This document shows, piece by piece, positions 18,618 through 27,384 of a DNA stretch of 42,718 bases. The translations under genes and the position numbers were made by a program. The notes below the pieces were generated by a model. That model was given only the letters and a program-made list of their open reading frames with translations. It did no database searches and was not told where the DNA came from. Positions within the stretch are counted from its first letter, which is position 1, and every line of letters begins with the position of its first letter. Source of the DNA: Candidatus Saccharimonadota bacterium (GTDB lineage Bacteria > Patescibacteriota > Saccharimonadia > Saccharimonadales > Saccharimonadaceae); NCBI GenBank assembly GCA_009787015.1, contig WRGU01000049.1, positions 1 to 42,718 of the forward strand. Direction: 5' to 3'.

Positions 18618-18620
18618 GAT
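18592..18620 (+). promoter_or_regulatory. Promoter in hisS 3' end
   Basis: TTGACA-17-TAAGAT with ATG (18627) 6 nt downstream. Confidence 0.75.
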
Positions 18621-18626
18621 TTTCGC

Positions 18627-18986
18627 ATGACAGTAGAAAAATCGGTGCGTATTATCGATAAATATTACAAGGGCGGCATGGAGCAATACGCTCAATTTAC
18701 CGCCAATGTTTTAGATAAGCCTTCAACGACTCATAGATTAGCGGGGGATCAACGGACGGCGCGCGATATTCTCGAAAGTCTACCCCCCTCCGATAAAATG
18801 TCGCCCGAAACATTCCGCAATTCAATGAACGCTATGATGAGCATTGCGAGGGGTGCGATTTGCGAGTCAATGGGCATGCGAGGTAGTCCGTCGGATATTT
18901 ATCCATACATCAACGAAAATTGCGCGAATGTGGCGGGAATTGCTTATACTGCACTTAATAATTGTCGTCCGGATTTAGGCGCGTAG
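18627..18986 (+). CDS. Uncharacterised protein ending at an in-frame TAG
   Basis: ORF with good promoter; same frame remains open after TAG (see next feature). Confidence 0.55.
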   Translation: MTVEKSVRIIDKYYKGGMEQYAQFTANVLDKPSTTHRLAGDQRTARDILESLPPSDKMSPETFRNSMNAMMSIARGAICESMGMRGSPSDIYPYINENCANVAGIAYTALNNCRPDLGA

Positions 18987-19187
18987 TTGTTCGTTGGAGC
19001 GGCGCGCGGCAACCAAACGCGTCGTCTTCACCAGCATTTTTGGGTGCGAACGGAAAATGGTTTGCTTTACGACAACAGCGACTTACAATCCAAAAATAAA
19101 TACACCCATCATCATGCGTTGTTAGTTTGCGAGGGCGCACTTACTGACGAATATTTTTGGCGCAGAGCGCGACGTAGCGAGAGATAG
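18987..19187 (+). other. Coding-like in-frame continuation after TAG (readthrough product or pseudogene 3' half)
   Basis: LFVGAARGNQTRRLHQHFWVRTENGLLYDNSDLQ... directly in frame with 18627 ORF. Confidence 0.5.
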
Positions 19188-19916
19188 TTAGTTTTGCAAA
19201 TACCAAGCATTCAAGTCGAGGGTGGTGGGGTTGGCCGCGCGGACGATTTTTGCCGCTATACGACCCATTTCATGCATAAATGGAGCGTGTTTGGTGGTCA
19301 TGCCGTCGAGATCGATGTCGTCCTTGCTGGATTCTTCGTATAGCTCAAAGACAGAGAAGGTGAGAACTTTCGATCCAGCGGCGGTTGCGACATCGATGGC
19401 GGCGGCGGTCGTGTTTCCGTCGTGAAAATATTCGTCGACAACCACGGAATTTTTGCCGGCGAGAAATGGGGTGAGGCGCGCAGTTTCCTGATCCATATCA
19501 GCTTTTTTCTTGCAATTCCAGGAATTGATAAATGCTGGCAATAACATGGGGTGGGTCTCACCAATTTCGTCGTGGAATCCGCGAAAGGCATCCGCGAGGG
19601 CAATCGCCGACATCGCGTTCAGTAGAACCGCGTCCACATTTTCGCCACGCTGTAAAATCGCATGGTATTCTCGCATAAATCGCACGAAATCGCCGTCGCG
19701 TTTTTGCCTCTCTGTCCACTTTTGCGTCAAATCGGGCTTTGTGCGAGCGATATTATTCATGATATACGCCGCACGTTCGTAATCTTCTTCACCACAAAGC
19801 ACGCCAGGGTTAGCCAGCGGGTGAAAACAGAAATCTAACGAGGAAACAGGGTATGCATCGGAAACCACTACCTTATACACTTCCTCAAATGCTGATTTAT
19901 CGCAAAATATAGACAT
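19188..19916 (-). CDS. Phosphoribosyltransferase-like hypothetical protein
   Basis: NSVVVDEYFHDGNTTAAAIDVATAAGSKV resembles PRPP loop; promoter TTGACA-17-TATAAT upstream. Confidence 0.6.
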   Translation of the reverse strand: MSIFCDKSAFEEVYKVVVSDAYPVSSLDFCFHPLANPGVLCGEEDYERAAYIMNNIARTKPDLTQKWTERQKRDGDFVRFMREYHAILQRGENVDAVLLNAMSAIALADAFRGFHDEIGETHPMLLPAFINSWNCKKKADMDQETARLTPFLAGKNSVVVDEYFHDGNTTAAAIDVATAAGSKVLTFSVFELYEESSKDDIDLDGMTTKHAPFMHEMGRIAAKIVRAANPTTLDLNAWYLQN

Positions 19917-19994
19917 CTATCTTACCATTATACCACACTTTCTTTTTCGTGTCAAGTTGCATTGATGAGTTATATCTGTTAAAATGGTTGAATT

Positions 19995-21284
19995 ATGAAA
20001 CATACCATCAAGAATTTATCGGATAGCAAAGTTGAAGTGCATGTGGAATTGACGCAGGAAGAAATCGCCGAACACCACGCGGCGGCGGTTAAAAAAATGG
20101 CGCGCGACGTTAAAGTTTCCGGATTTCGCAAAGGACATGTGCCGCTAAATGTCGCGGAAAAACATCTCGATCCCGTCAAGGTCGCCGACGAGGCGGTCAA
20201 TAATGCGATCAATGCCGTATTGAACGAAATTATCCGCGGTGAAAAAATCCGCATTTTGGACCAGCCCACGATCACGGTCACGAAATTCGTACCGGCGCAA
20301 GTTTTGGAATTCACAGCTGGAATCGAAGTCATGCCCACGATAAAATTGTCCGGCATCGATAAGTTGAAGACTAAAAAGGGTTTAGTTAAGATTGAAGCAA
20401 AAGATGTTGACGACGTGTTAGGGCGTTTACAAAAATCGAGCATGACGAAAGAAGAAGTTTCGGACCGCGCCGCGAAACTCGGTGACGAGGTCGACATTGA
20501 TTTCGTCGGCACAAAGGATGGTGTGGAATTCCCGGGTGGCAGTGCAAAAAATTACGCGTTGGAGCTCGGATCAAATTCATTTATTCCAGGGTTCGAGGAC
20601 GGCGTGGTTGGGCATAAAATCGGTGACGAGTTCGATATTCCGCTGACTTTTCCAAGGGATTACGGCGCAAAAGATTTGGCGGGTGCGAAAGTTAATTTTC
20701 ATGTTACATTAAACAAGATCCGCGAAATTAAATCGCCTGAACTGAACGATGAATTTGCCGTGAAATTATCGCCGGAATTCAAAAAACTGGATGATTTGAA
20801 GAACGATATTAAACGCGAAGTTACCGCGCGCGCCGAATTCGAGGCACAGCGGCGATTTGAGGACGCATTGGTCGAAGAACTGGCAGATAAAGCTGATTTT
20901 GATGTGCCGGGAATTTTGGTTGAAGATCAGTTGGTCGCAGCGGAACGGAATTTCACGCAAAACTTGCTGTACCAAGGCATGACGGTTGAACAGTATCTGG
21001 AACAAAATAAGTTCAAGGATCGCGAGGATTGGATTGCACGCGAACTGCGCCCAGTATGCGAAAAAACCGTGCGTAAATCGTTGGTTTTGGCGCAGTTGGT
21101 CGAAGATTGGAATATTTCCGTCACAGAGGAAGAAATCGCCGCGAAGCAAGCGCAAATCATCGCGCAGTACAATGACCCGAAGCTAAAAGACCGTTTCAAC
21201 AGCCCCGAAGCCAAACGGCAAATCGCCCAACAAATCATTTCGGATAAAACTTTGCAAAAATTGGCGGGATTGAATACGAAATAA
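19995..21284 (+). CDS. tig: Trigger factor
   Basis: VSGFRKGHVPLNV, FKBP-like GDEVDIDFVGTKDGVEFPGGSAKNYALELGSNSFIPGFEDGVVG. Confidence 0.93.
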   Translation: MKHTIKNLSDSKVEVHVELTQEEIAEHHAAAVKKMARDVKVSGFRKGHVPLNVAEKHLDPVKVADEAVNNAINAVLNEIIRGEKIRILDQPTITVTKFVPAQVLEFTAGIEVMPTIKLSGIDKLKTKKGLVKIEAKDVDDVLGRLQKSSMTKEEVSDRAAKLGDEVDIDFVGTKDGVEFPGGSAKNYALELGSNSFIPGFEDGVVGHKIGDEFDIPLTFPRDYGAKDLAGAKVNFHVTLNKIREIKSPELNDEFAVKLSPEFKKLDDLKNDIKREVTARAEFEAQRRFEDALVEELADKADFDVPGILVEDQLVAAERNFTQNLLYQGMTVEQYLEQNKFKDREDWIARELRPVCEKTVRKSLVLAQLVEDWNISVTEEEIAAKQAQIIAQYNDPKLKDRFNSPEAKRQIAQQIISDKTLQKLAGLNTK

Positions 21285-21287
21285 ACT

Positions 21288-21316
21288 TTTGCCCCGAAGA
21301 CTGTCTTCGGGGCAAA
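21288..21316. terminator. Strong hairpin between convergent genes
   Basis: TTTGCCCCGAAGA-CTG-TCTTCGGGGCAAA, 13 bp perfect inverted repeat. Confidence 0.6.
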
Positions 21317-21335
21317 GTGCGAGAATGCGGGTTAA

Positions 21336-22181
21336 TTAATTCAACGCTTTATCTAGCATATCGCGAATGTTGGTGGTAAAAACTCGGTTAACTTGTTCGC
21401 CGTCGATAAACCAGGCCGGCGTGCCGGAAACCCCGGATTCGATTCCGAGATCTTTGTCGCGGGTAATCTTGTTTTGTATGCCGTTTGTTTTATAATTTTC
21501 TATGGCGTCGTTAAACTCGACCATGTCGAGTCCGATTTTTTTGGAATAAGTTAAGAGCAGCGACCTGGCGTCTTCGTATTCGATCGAGCCAGTCCAATCG
21601 TTTGTCGACCATAAAAGTTTAGACATCTCCCAATATGCATCCTCGCCGCCGACCAGATAGGCGGCTTCTGCGGCGCGTTGGCTGAGATCTGATCCCGGAT
21701 AGCCAAGGTTAAAATTGCGGTAGATGAATAATACTCTGTCGCCGTAATCTTTGTGGATTTTTTCGGCGTCGGCGCTAAATTGATTGCAATGGCTGCAGGC
21801 GAAGTCGCCATATTCGATAACGACGATTTTAGTATCCGGGTTACCGACATAGTGGTCGGGGATTTCGTTTTGTTTGACATCGGATTTAGTTATTAAATTC
21901 CACGGCGACAGAGTCGTTTCGTCGTCGGGTTCATTATCGCAATCCTCAAAATCACCTTTGCAATCCGGCGGGTCGCTTGGTTTGTGGATTGTGGTGTTGG
22001 TTGCGTCGTCCTTGTCGGGAGCTTTGGATGAACGCGTTACCAAAACTATAATGAGTAGAGTAATAAAAATTAAAAATAGCACGCCAACAATGATGCTCGC
22101 GATAATCAAGATTTTCTTATCGTTATTATTTTGATTTTGCGCCGGCGGCGTTGTTTGACTAAAGTTCGGTGTTTGATCCAT
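21336..22181 (-). CDS. Membrane-anchored DsbA-like thioredoxin-fold protein
   Basis: TM segment, DFACSHCNQFSADAEKIHKDYGDRVLFIYRNF, GVSGTPAWFIDGE. Confidence 0.85.
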   Translation of the reverse strand: MDQTPNFSQTTPPAQNQNNNDKKILIIASIIVGVLFLIFITLLIIVLVTRSSKAPDKDDATNTTIHKPSDPPDCKGDFEDCDNEPDDETTLSPWNLITKSDVKQNEIPDHYVGNPDTKIVVIEYGDFACSHCNQFSADAEKIHKDYGDRVLFIYRNFNLGYPGSDLSQRAAEAAYLVGGEDAYWEMSKLLWSTNDWTGSIEYEDARSLLLTYSKKIGLDMVEFNDAIENYKTNGIQNKITRDKDLGIESGVSGTPAWFIDGEQVNRVFTTNIRDMLDKALN

Positions 22182-22350
22182 GATAGAAATTATTATAGCA
22201 TAAAGACAATATGACACCAAGTTTTTGACCAGAAGACTGTCTTCGGGGCAGGGTGAATTACCGCACGGTATGAGCGGTTTGGTAACGTAGAAAGGCGGCT
22301 CGATACAATCGAGCGTGCCATGGATCATCTAGTGGGTCAATATGATGTGA

Positions 22351-23535
22351 TTATCTTTTAATTTTTCCACTCAAATAGCGTGAGAAATCTTTGAAATTGT
22401 CGGCGAATTTTTTGATGTGACCGTTTTGCAGGTCTTTATATCCGGTTCCTAGAATTTTCTTGGACAGGCCAAAAACTTGAGCGTAGGCGAGGTATTCTTG
22501 CCATAATAATACGTTTTCCAGAGTGTCGTAATTAAACATCGTGTCAAATCGGTTGAGAAAGTTATAGAATAATAACCATTCCCGCAAGTGCTGGTCGCCA
22601 AGATGCGTTCGTACGTACGAAAGTTTGTTTTTCTTTGCTATCGCGACGAGAAAGGTGAGTGCCGGAGGAAAACAAAGTACAAGTATCAACTGGTCTTCCT
22701 GTGTGATATATCGTCCGCTCGCCTGTCGCCACCATACGTTAGCCATCCAGCCCAAGTAAGCCGCGACGGCAGTGAGGGCAATAAGTCCAATCGTTGCAAG
22801 TATGAGTAATAACAAAAATTTGATCGCCGATAGTACAGAAGGCTTACCGGAGAGAAAACTTTCTTTTTCCTTGCGTGAACGACGAATATTCGCGAGAAAA
22901 ATACGCCAAGGTTTGTTCGCCTTTACGTCCGCCGTATCGGCAATGAGCCCTAGTCCCAATGCGACTTCCTTCGCATAATACGACCACACGTGATATTCGA
23001 TTGGTGCGTTTTTCGCGAGGCAATTCATGATATATTGGTCATCCCAGGACAGATCGCGAGAGTCTTTTGTGTGATTAATCCTTAACTGATACACACCCGA
23101 AAAATTTATCATGTGCAGGTAACCCCGACCACATAGAGATAATATTGCGGCGACAATATCCTTTTTGAATTCGACATTATAGTCCATCAAAACAGTCAGA
23201 ACTCCGACCGAATAGCCATGCGGTGCGTTTTGAGCGTAATCTGTATGTTTAGCAGTTTTCGCGATCTTCTTGAATTGGTGTTTTATTCGACGTGCCACAA
23301 TCATATTGCCGCCGATACTGCCCAAAAAAGTCATCAGATCGATCACCCAGCCATTCAAGTTTCTCGAATCGTAACATATAATCACACTTATTATAAGGAA
23401 CAACGCAATAAACAACAGGAACGGGTTCGGATTCCAGGGAATATAACCTCCACCTCCAAGACCCGCAAAAAGGATTGTTATTAAAAATGCGATAAGAAGC
23501 GGTAAAAGAAAATGTTTGCTGTTGTCATTTTGCAT
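22351..23535 (-). CDS. DUF2207-like membrane protein
   Basis: Multiple TM segments; HLREWLLFYNFLNRFDTMFNYDTLENVLLWQEYLAYAQVFGLSKKI. Confidence 0.65.
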   Translation of the reverse strand: MQNDNSKHFLLPLLIAFLITILFAGLGGGGYIPWNPNPFLLFIALFLIISVIICYDSRNLNGWVIDLMTFLGSIGGNMIVARRIKHQFKKIAKTAKHTDYAQNAPHGYSVGVLTVLMDYNVEFKKDIVAAILSLCGRGYLHMINFSGVYQLRINHTKDSRDLSWDDQYIMNCLAKNAPIEYHVWSYYAKEVALGLGLIADTADVKANKPWRIFLANIRRSRKEKESFLSGKPSVLSAIKFLLLLILATIGLIALTAVAAYLGWMANVWWRQASGRYITQEDQLILVLCFPPALTFLVAIAKKNKLSYVRTHLGDQHLREWLLFYNFLNRFDTMFNYDTLENVLLWQEYLAYAQVFGLSKKILGTGYKDLQNGHIKKFADNFKDFSRYLSGKIKR

Positions 23536-23596
23536 AATAACAACTATTATAGCATAAACAAAACGACATGACAAAATTACTGTTCGTCAAGTAGTA

Positions 23597-23661
23597 GATC
23601 CCTCGACTTCGCTCGGGATGACGACAGGGCATGGATTGCCGGGATAAGCCCGGCAATGACA
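23597..23661. repeat. Dispersed palindromic repeats
   Basis: GATCCCTCGACTTCGCTCGGGATGAC and TTGCCGGGATAAGCCCGGCAATGACA. Confidence 0.6.
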
Positions 23662-23673
23662 AGTAGTGAAATC

Positions 23674-26600
23674 CTATTCCGCGAGGTCGATTTGGTTTTC
23701 GATGTCCATGACATCGTATTGTTCTTCGACGAAGTCGGATTCCGAGAGAGCACCGGTGCCGACCGGAATTTTGCGTCCGATGATGACATTCTCCTTTAGA
23801 CCGTACAGGCGATCGATGCGACCCGAGGTTGCGGCACTAATCAGAACTCGCGTGGTATCTTGGAATGAAGCTGCCGACAGGAACGAATCGCTATAGATCG
23901 AAGTTTTCGTGATACCGAGCAGTAGTTGCGTGAACTGCGCCGGTTCTTTGCCTTCGGCTTCGAGTTGCTTGTTGGTGTGGACCGCCAAAGCTTTCGAGAC
24001 GATGTCGCCAGCGATGAACGGGCTGTCGCCGGATTCGTCGATCTGAACGCGGCTGAACATTTGGCGCACGATGACTTCGAGGTGTTTCGGCGAAATTGCC
24101 TGACCCTGCGCGGCATAAATGCGCAAAACTTCGTTGATGATGTAACGTTCAGTTTCCGCCACACCGCGCAGATTCATTGAATGTTGCAGATTGAGCGAAC
24201 CCGTCGTCAAACGGTCGCCAGCATTGATATGATCGCCATTTTCAACCGCCAGGTGGCGATAATTCGGAATGTCGTCATAACGTTTAGCGGGGATGGTTTG
24301 ATCGTCGCTGGTTTTATCGGGGGTGACAGTAATGATGTATTTTTCATTTTTTTCCTCGATTGAAACCGTACCGCCGATTTCCGATAGGAGCGCTTCGCCT
24401 TTTGGCGTGCGGGCTTCGAGCAACTCGTCCACGCGGGCGAGACCTTGGCTCGTGCCAACGCCGCCGGCAACTTGGTGTTTGGTGTCGAGGGTTAACTGCG
24501 TGCCAGGTTCACCGACGGATTGCGCCGCGATGACGCCAACCGGTTCAGCAGCACCGACCAAGAAGCCGGTCGCCATGTCGATACCATAGGATTTTTGCGG
24601 AATACCGTTGAGTTCCGGCGTCGACAGGACGGACATGATCTTGACAGATTCAATGCTTTCGTCGTTTTGAATTGCATCGGCAATCGCCAGGTTGATCAGT
24701 TCGCCCTTCTTGACGTAATTTGCGACGTCTTCGGCAGCATAACGACCAGCGATGCGATCCGAGAACATAATCATCGTTTCTTCGGATTCGCGGCGATAGA
24801 TTGTGAAGCCGAGATCTTCAGCAGTCGCGTCTTCATCGGAAACTGTGAAGACATCCTGTGCAACGTCGACCAAACGACGGGTCAGATAACCCGAATCCGC
24901 CGTTTTCAAAGCTTTCGAAACTTCCGAGAAACGTGAACCGCGGGTCACCACGAAAGCTTCGAGCGACGTCATGCCGCGTTTGAAGCTGTGGCGCACCGGT
25001 AACTCGATAGCGTGACCGGATACATCGACCTGGATGCCAATCATGGCAGCAGCCTGTTTGATGTTGTCGATTGAACCGCGTGCGCCGGAATCGGTCAAGA
25101 TTGCTGTTGCCGAATTGGAATCGACCATGCTTTCCTTGACTTTATCAGTGACGCGAGCGTCAACGTTGCGCCATGCCTTGATGGTCAAGTTATAGCGTTC
25201 TTCTTCTGTCAATAAACCTTGTTCGAATTCATCGGCGATTTGCGCAACACGATCGTCGCCCTCGCTCAAGATTTCGCCCAGGTTGCTGATTTCAGAATAG
25301 TCGTTCATACCAGTCGACAACGCCGAGCGCGTCGCGTATTCGAACGCCAAATCCTTGATCGCGTCCGCCGTGGTGGCGGTGATGTCCGGACCATAGTTGT
25401 TGAAAACGCGCGCCAATACACGGTTGATGACTTTCTTGGTCAGAGGTTCGTTGATGAACGGGAAATCTTCGGGCAGGAGTTCGTTAAACACGACGCGCCC
25501 GAGGGTGCTTTCCTGAATTTTACCGCGGAACTTGATGACAATTGGGGTTTGATATTTGATTATACCCGCATCCAACGCCAGGTTGGCTTCCGCCACATCG
25601 GCAAAAGCGCGTGGTTTTTCGCCCTTTTTGAGTTGAGTATCAGGATTGTTGTAGGTCATATAGTAACAACCAAGAACGATATCCTGATAAATCGACAGAA
25701 TCGGCGAACCGTCCGCTGGTTTCAGGAGGTTGTTCGTCGCGGACATCAGATCACGCGCTTCGGCTTGCGCCTGTTCAGACAGCGGCAAATGAACCGCCAT
25801 CTGGTCGCCGTCAAAGTCAGCGTTGAAACCGGTGGTCACGAGAGGTGATAACTGGATAGCGCGGCCCTCGATCAATTTCGGTTGGAATGCCTGGATCGAC
25901 AAACGGTGCAGGGTAGGTGCACGGTTGAGCAACACATATTTACCCTTAATGACTTCGTCGAGCGCGTCCCAAATCACCGCGTCGCCGGCCTCGATCATAC
26001 GCGAGGCGGTGCGAATATTATGTGCCTGCTCCCATTCGAGAAGCTTGCTGATCACAAATGGTTTGAACAGTTCGAGCGCCATGGTTTTCGGCAGACCGCA
26101 TTCGTTCAATTTCAGTTCCGGACCAACGACGATGACCGAACGACCAGAATAGTCGACGCGTTTACCGAGCAGGTTCTGACGGAAACGACCTTGTTTGCCC
26201 TTCAAAAGATCCGACAACGATTTCAGACGTCGGCGATTGCCGGTCGATTGCGCCGCGCTCGTACCGCGGGTCGCGCTGTTGTCAATCAGAGCATCGACCG
26301 CTTCCTGCAGCATGCGCATTTCGTTGCGAGCAATGACTTCTGGCGCATTTAATTCCGCCAATTTTTTTAAACGGTTGTTGCGGTTGATCACGCGACGATA
26401 CAGATCATTCAGATCCGACGTTGCGAAACGACCGCCCGTTAATTGCACCATCGGGCGCAGATCGGGCGGGATCACCGGCAAAATTGTCAAACACATCGCT
26501 TCCGGTTTAACGCCGGCAGCTTGCATGCCCTCCAACATCTTGAGGCGTTTTTGAATCTTCTTTTTCGCCTGACCCTTACGACTCTCGGCTTCTCCGGATA

Positions 26601-27384
26601 ATTCGGCGATTAACTGCGACAGATCGATTTCCGACAACAAACGGTGCAGGGCTTCGCCGCCCATACCGACCTCAACCAATTCTTCGTATTCTTCCGGCAG
26701 ATTGCGATAGGCGTTTTCGCTCATGAGCGCGCCCTTATTCAAACTTTCGAGAGTGGATTTCTTTTGGTTGTAATTTTCAGTTAATTCTTCCAGTTCACGC
26801 GTCATCTGTTCGGATAATGCACGCACATCGACAGTATTGTCGCCCTCAGTGTCCGCACCAGCCGCTTCGTTATAGCGAATACGAATCGCCGCACGACCGG
26901 CCTCAAATTCAGCTTCGTTATCAGCGAGCAGTTGTTCAATGCGTTCGTTGTCGGTCGACAAAATCACGTAGCTTTGGAAATACGCGATGCGTTCGAGATT
27001 TTTCACCGCCATATTCAGGAGCAATGACATCGCGCTCGGAACACCGCGCATAAACCAGATGTGCGCCACCGGAGCAGCGAGTTTAATATGACCCATGCGC
27101 TCGCGGCGCGCCGAACTTTTAGTGACTAAATCGCCATTTTTGTCAACGGCAGCTTCGCGGGAACGCACGCCCTTTAATTTTGCATCGTGCGGATTGATAT
27201 CCTTGATTGGTCCGAAAATCTTTTCACAGAACAAACCATCGCGTTCCGGTTTTTGCGTGCGATAGTTGATGGTTTCCGGTTTCAAAACTTCGCCGTATGA
27301 CCACGACAAAATGTCGCTATCCGACGCCACCGCCAAACGCACCGCGTCAAAATCGGCGATTGCCTTGTCTTCGTACTTTGCCAT
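23674..27384 (-). CDS. rpoC: RNA polymerase beta' subunit
   Basis: GKRVDYSGRSVIVVGPEL, NADFDGDQMAVHLPLS, AAQSVGEPGTQLTLDTKH. Confidence 0.98.
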   Translation of the reverse strand: MAKYEDKAIADFDAVRLAVASDSDILSWSYGEVLKPETINYRTQKPERDGLFCEKIFGPIKDINPHDAKLKGVRSREAAVDKNGDLVTKSSARRERMGHIKLAAPVAHIWFMRGVPSAMSLLLNMAVKNLERIAYFQSYVILSTDNERIEQLLADNEAEFEAGRAAIRIRYNEAAGADTEGDNTVDVRALSEQMTRELEELTENYNQKKSTLESLNKGALMSENAYRNLPEEYEELVEVGMGGEALHRLLSEIDLSQLIAELSGEAESRKGQAKKKIQKRLKMLEGMQAAGVKPEAMCLTILPVIPPDLRPMVQLTGGRFATSDLNDLYRRVINRNNRLKKLAELNAPEVIARNEMRMLQEAVDALIDNSATRGTSAAQSTGNRRRLKSLSDLLKGKQGRFRQNLLGKRVDYSGRSVIVVGPELKLNECGLPKTMALELFKPFVISKLLEWEQAHNIRTASRMIEAGDAVIWDALDEVIKGKYVLLNRAPTLHRLSIQAFQPKLIEGRAIQLSPLVTTGFNADFDGDQMAVHLPLSEQAQAEARDLMSATNNLLKPADGSPILSIYQDIVLGCYYMTYNNPDTQLKKGEKPRAFADVAEANLALDAGIIKYQTPIVIKFRGKIQESTLGRVVFNELLPEDFPFINEPLTKKVINRVLARVFNNYGPDITATTADAIKDLAFEYATRSALSTGMNDYSEISNLGEILSEGDDRVAQIADEFEQGLLTEEERYNLTIKAWRNVDARVTDKVKESMVDSNSATAILTDSGARGSIDNIKQAAAMIGIQVDVSGHAIELPVRHSFKRGMTSLEAFVVTRGSRFSEVSKALKTADSGYLTRRLVDVAQDVFTVSDEDATAEDLGFTIYRRESEETMIMFSDRIAGRYAAEDVANYVKKGELINLAIADAIQNDESIESVKIMSVLSTPELNGIPQKSYGIDMATGFLVGAAEPVGVIAAQSVGEPGTQLTLDTKHQVAGGVGTSQGLARVDELLEARTPKGEALLSEIGGTVSIEEKNEKYIITVTPDKTSDDQTIPAKRYDDIPNYRHLAVENGDHINAGDRLTTGSLNLQHSMNLRGVAETERYIINEVLRIYAAQGQAISPKHLEVIVRQMFSRVQIDESGDSPFIAGDIVSKALAVHTNKQLEAEGKEPAQFTQLLLGITKTSIYSDSFLSAASFQDTTRVLISAATSGRIDRLYGLKENVIIGRKIPVGTGALSESDFVEEQYDVMDIENQIDLAE

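Noticed and set aside
18783-18788. C6 run as phase-variation tract (also C6 near 40118 and G6 near 4050)
   Set aside because: Six-base runs are much less slippage-prone and can occur by chance; only the three nine-base runs were kept.
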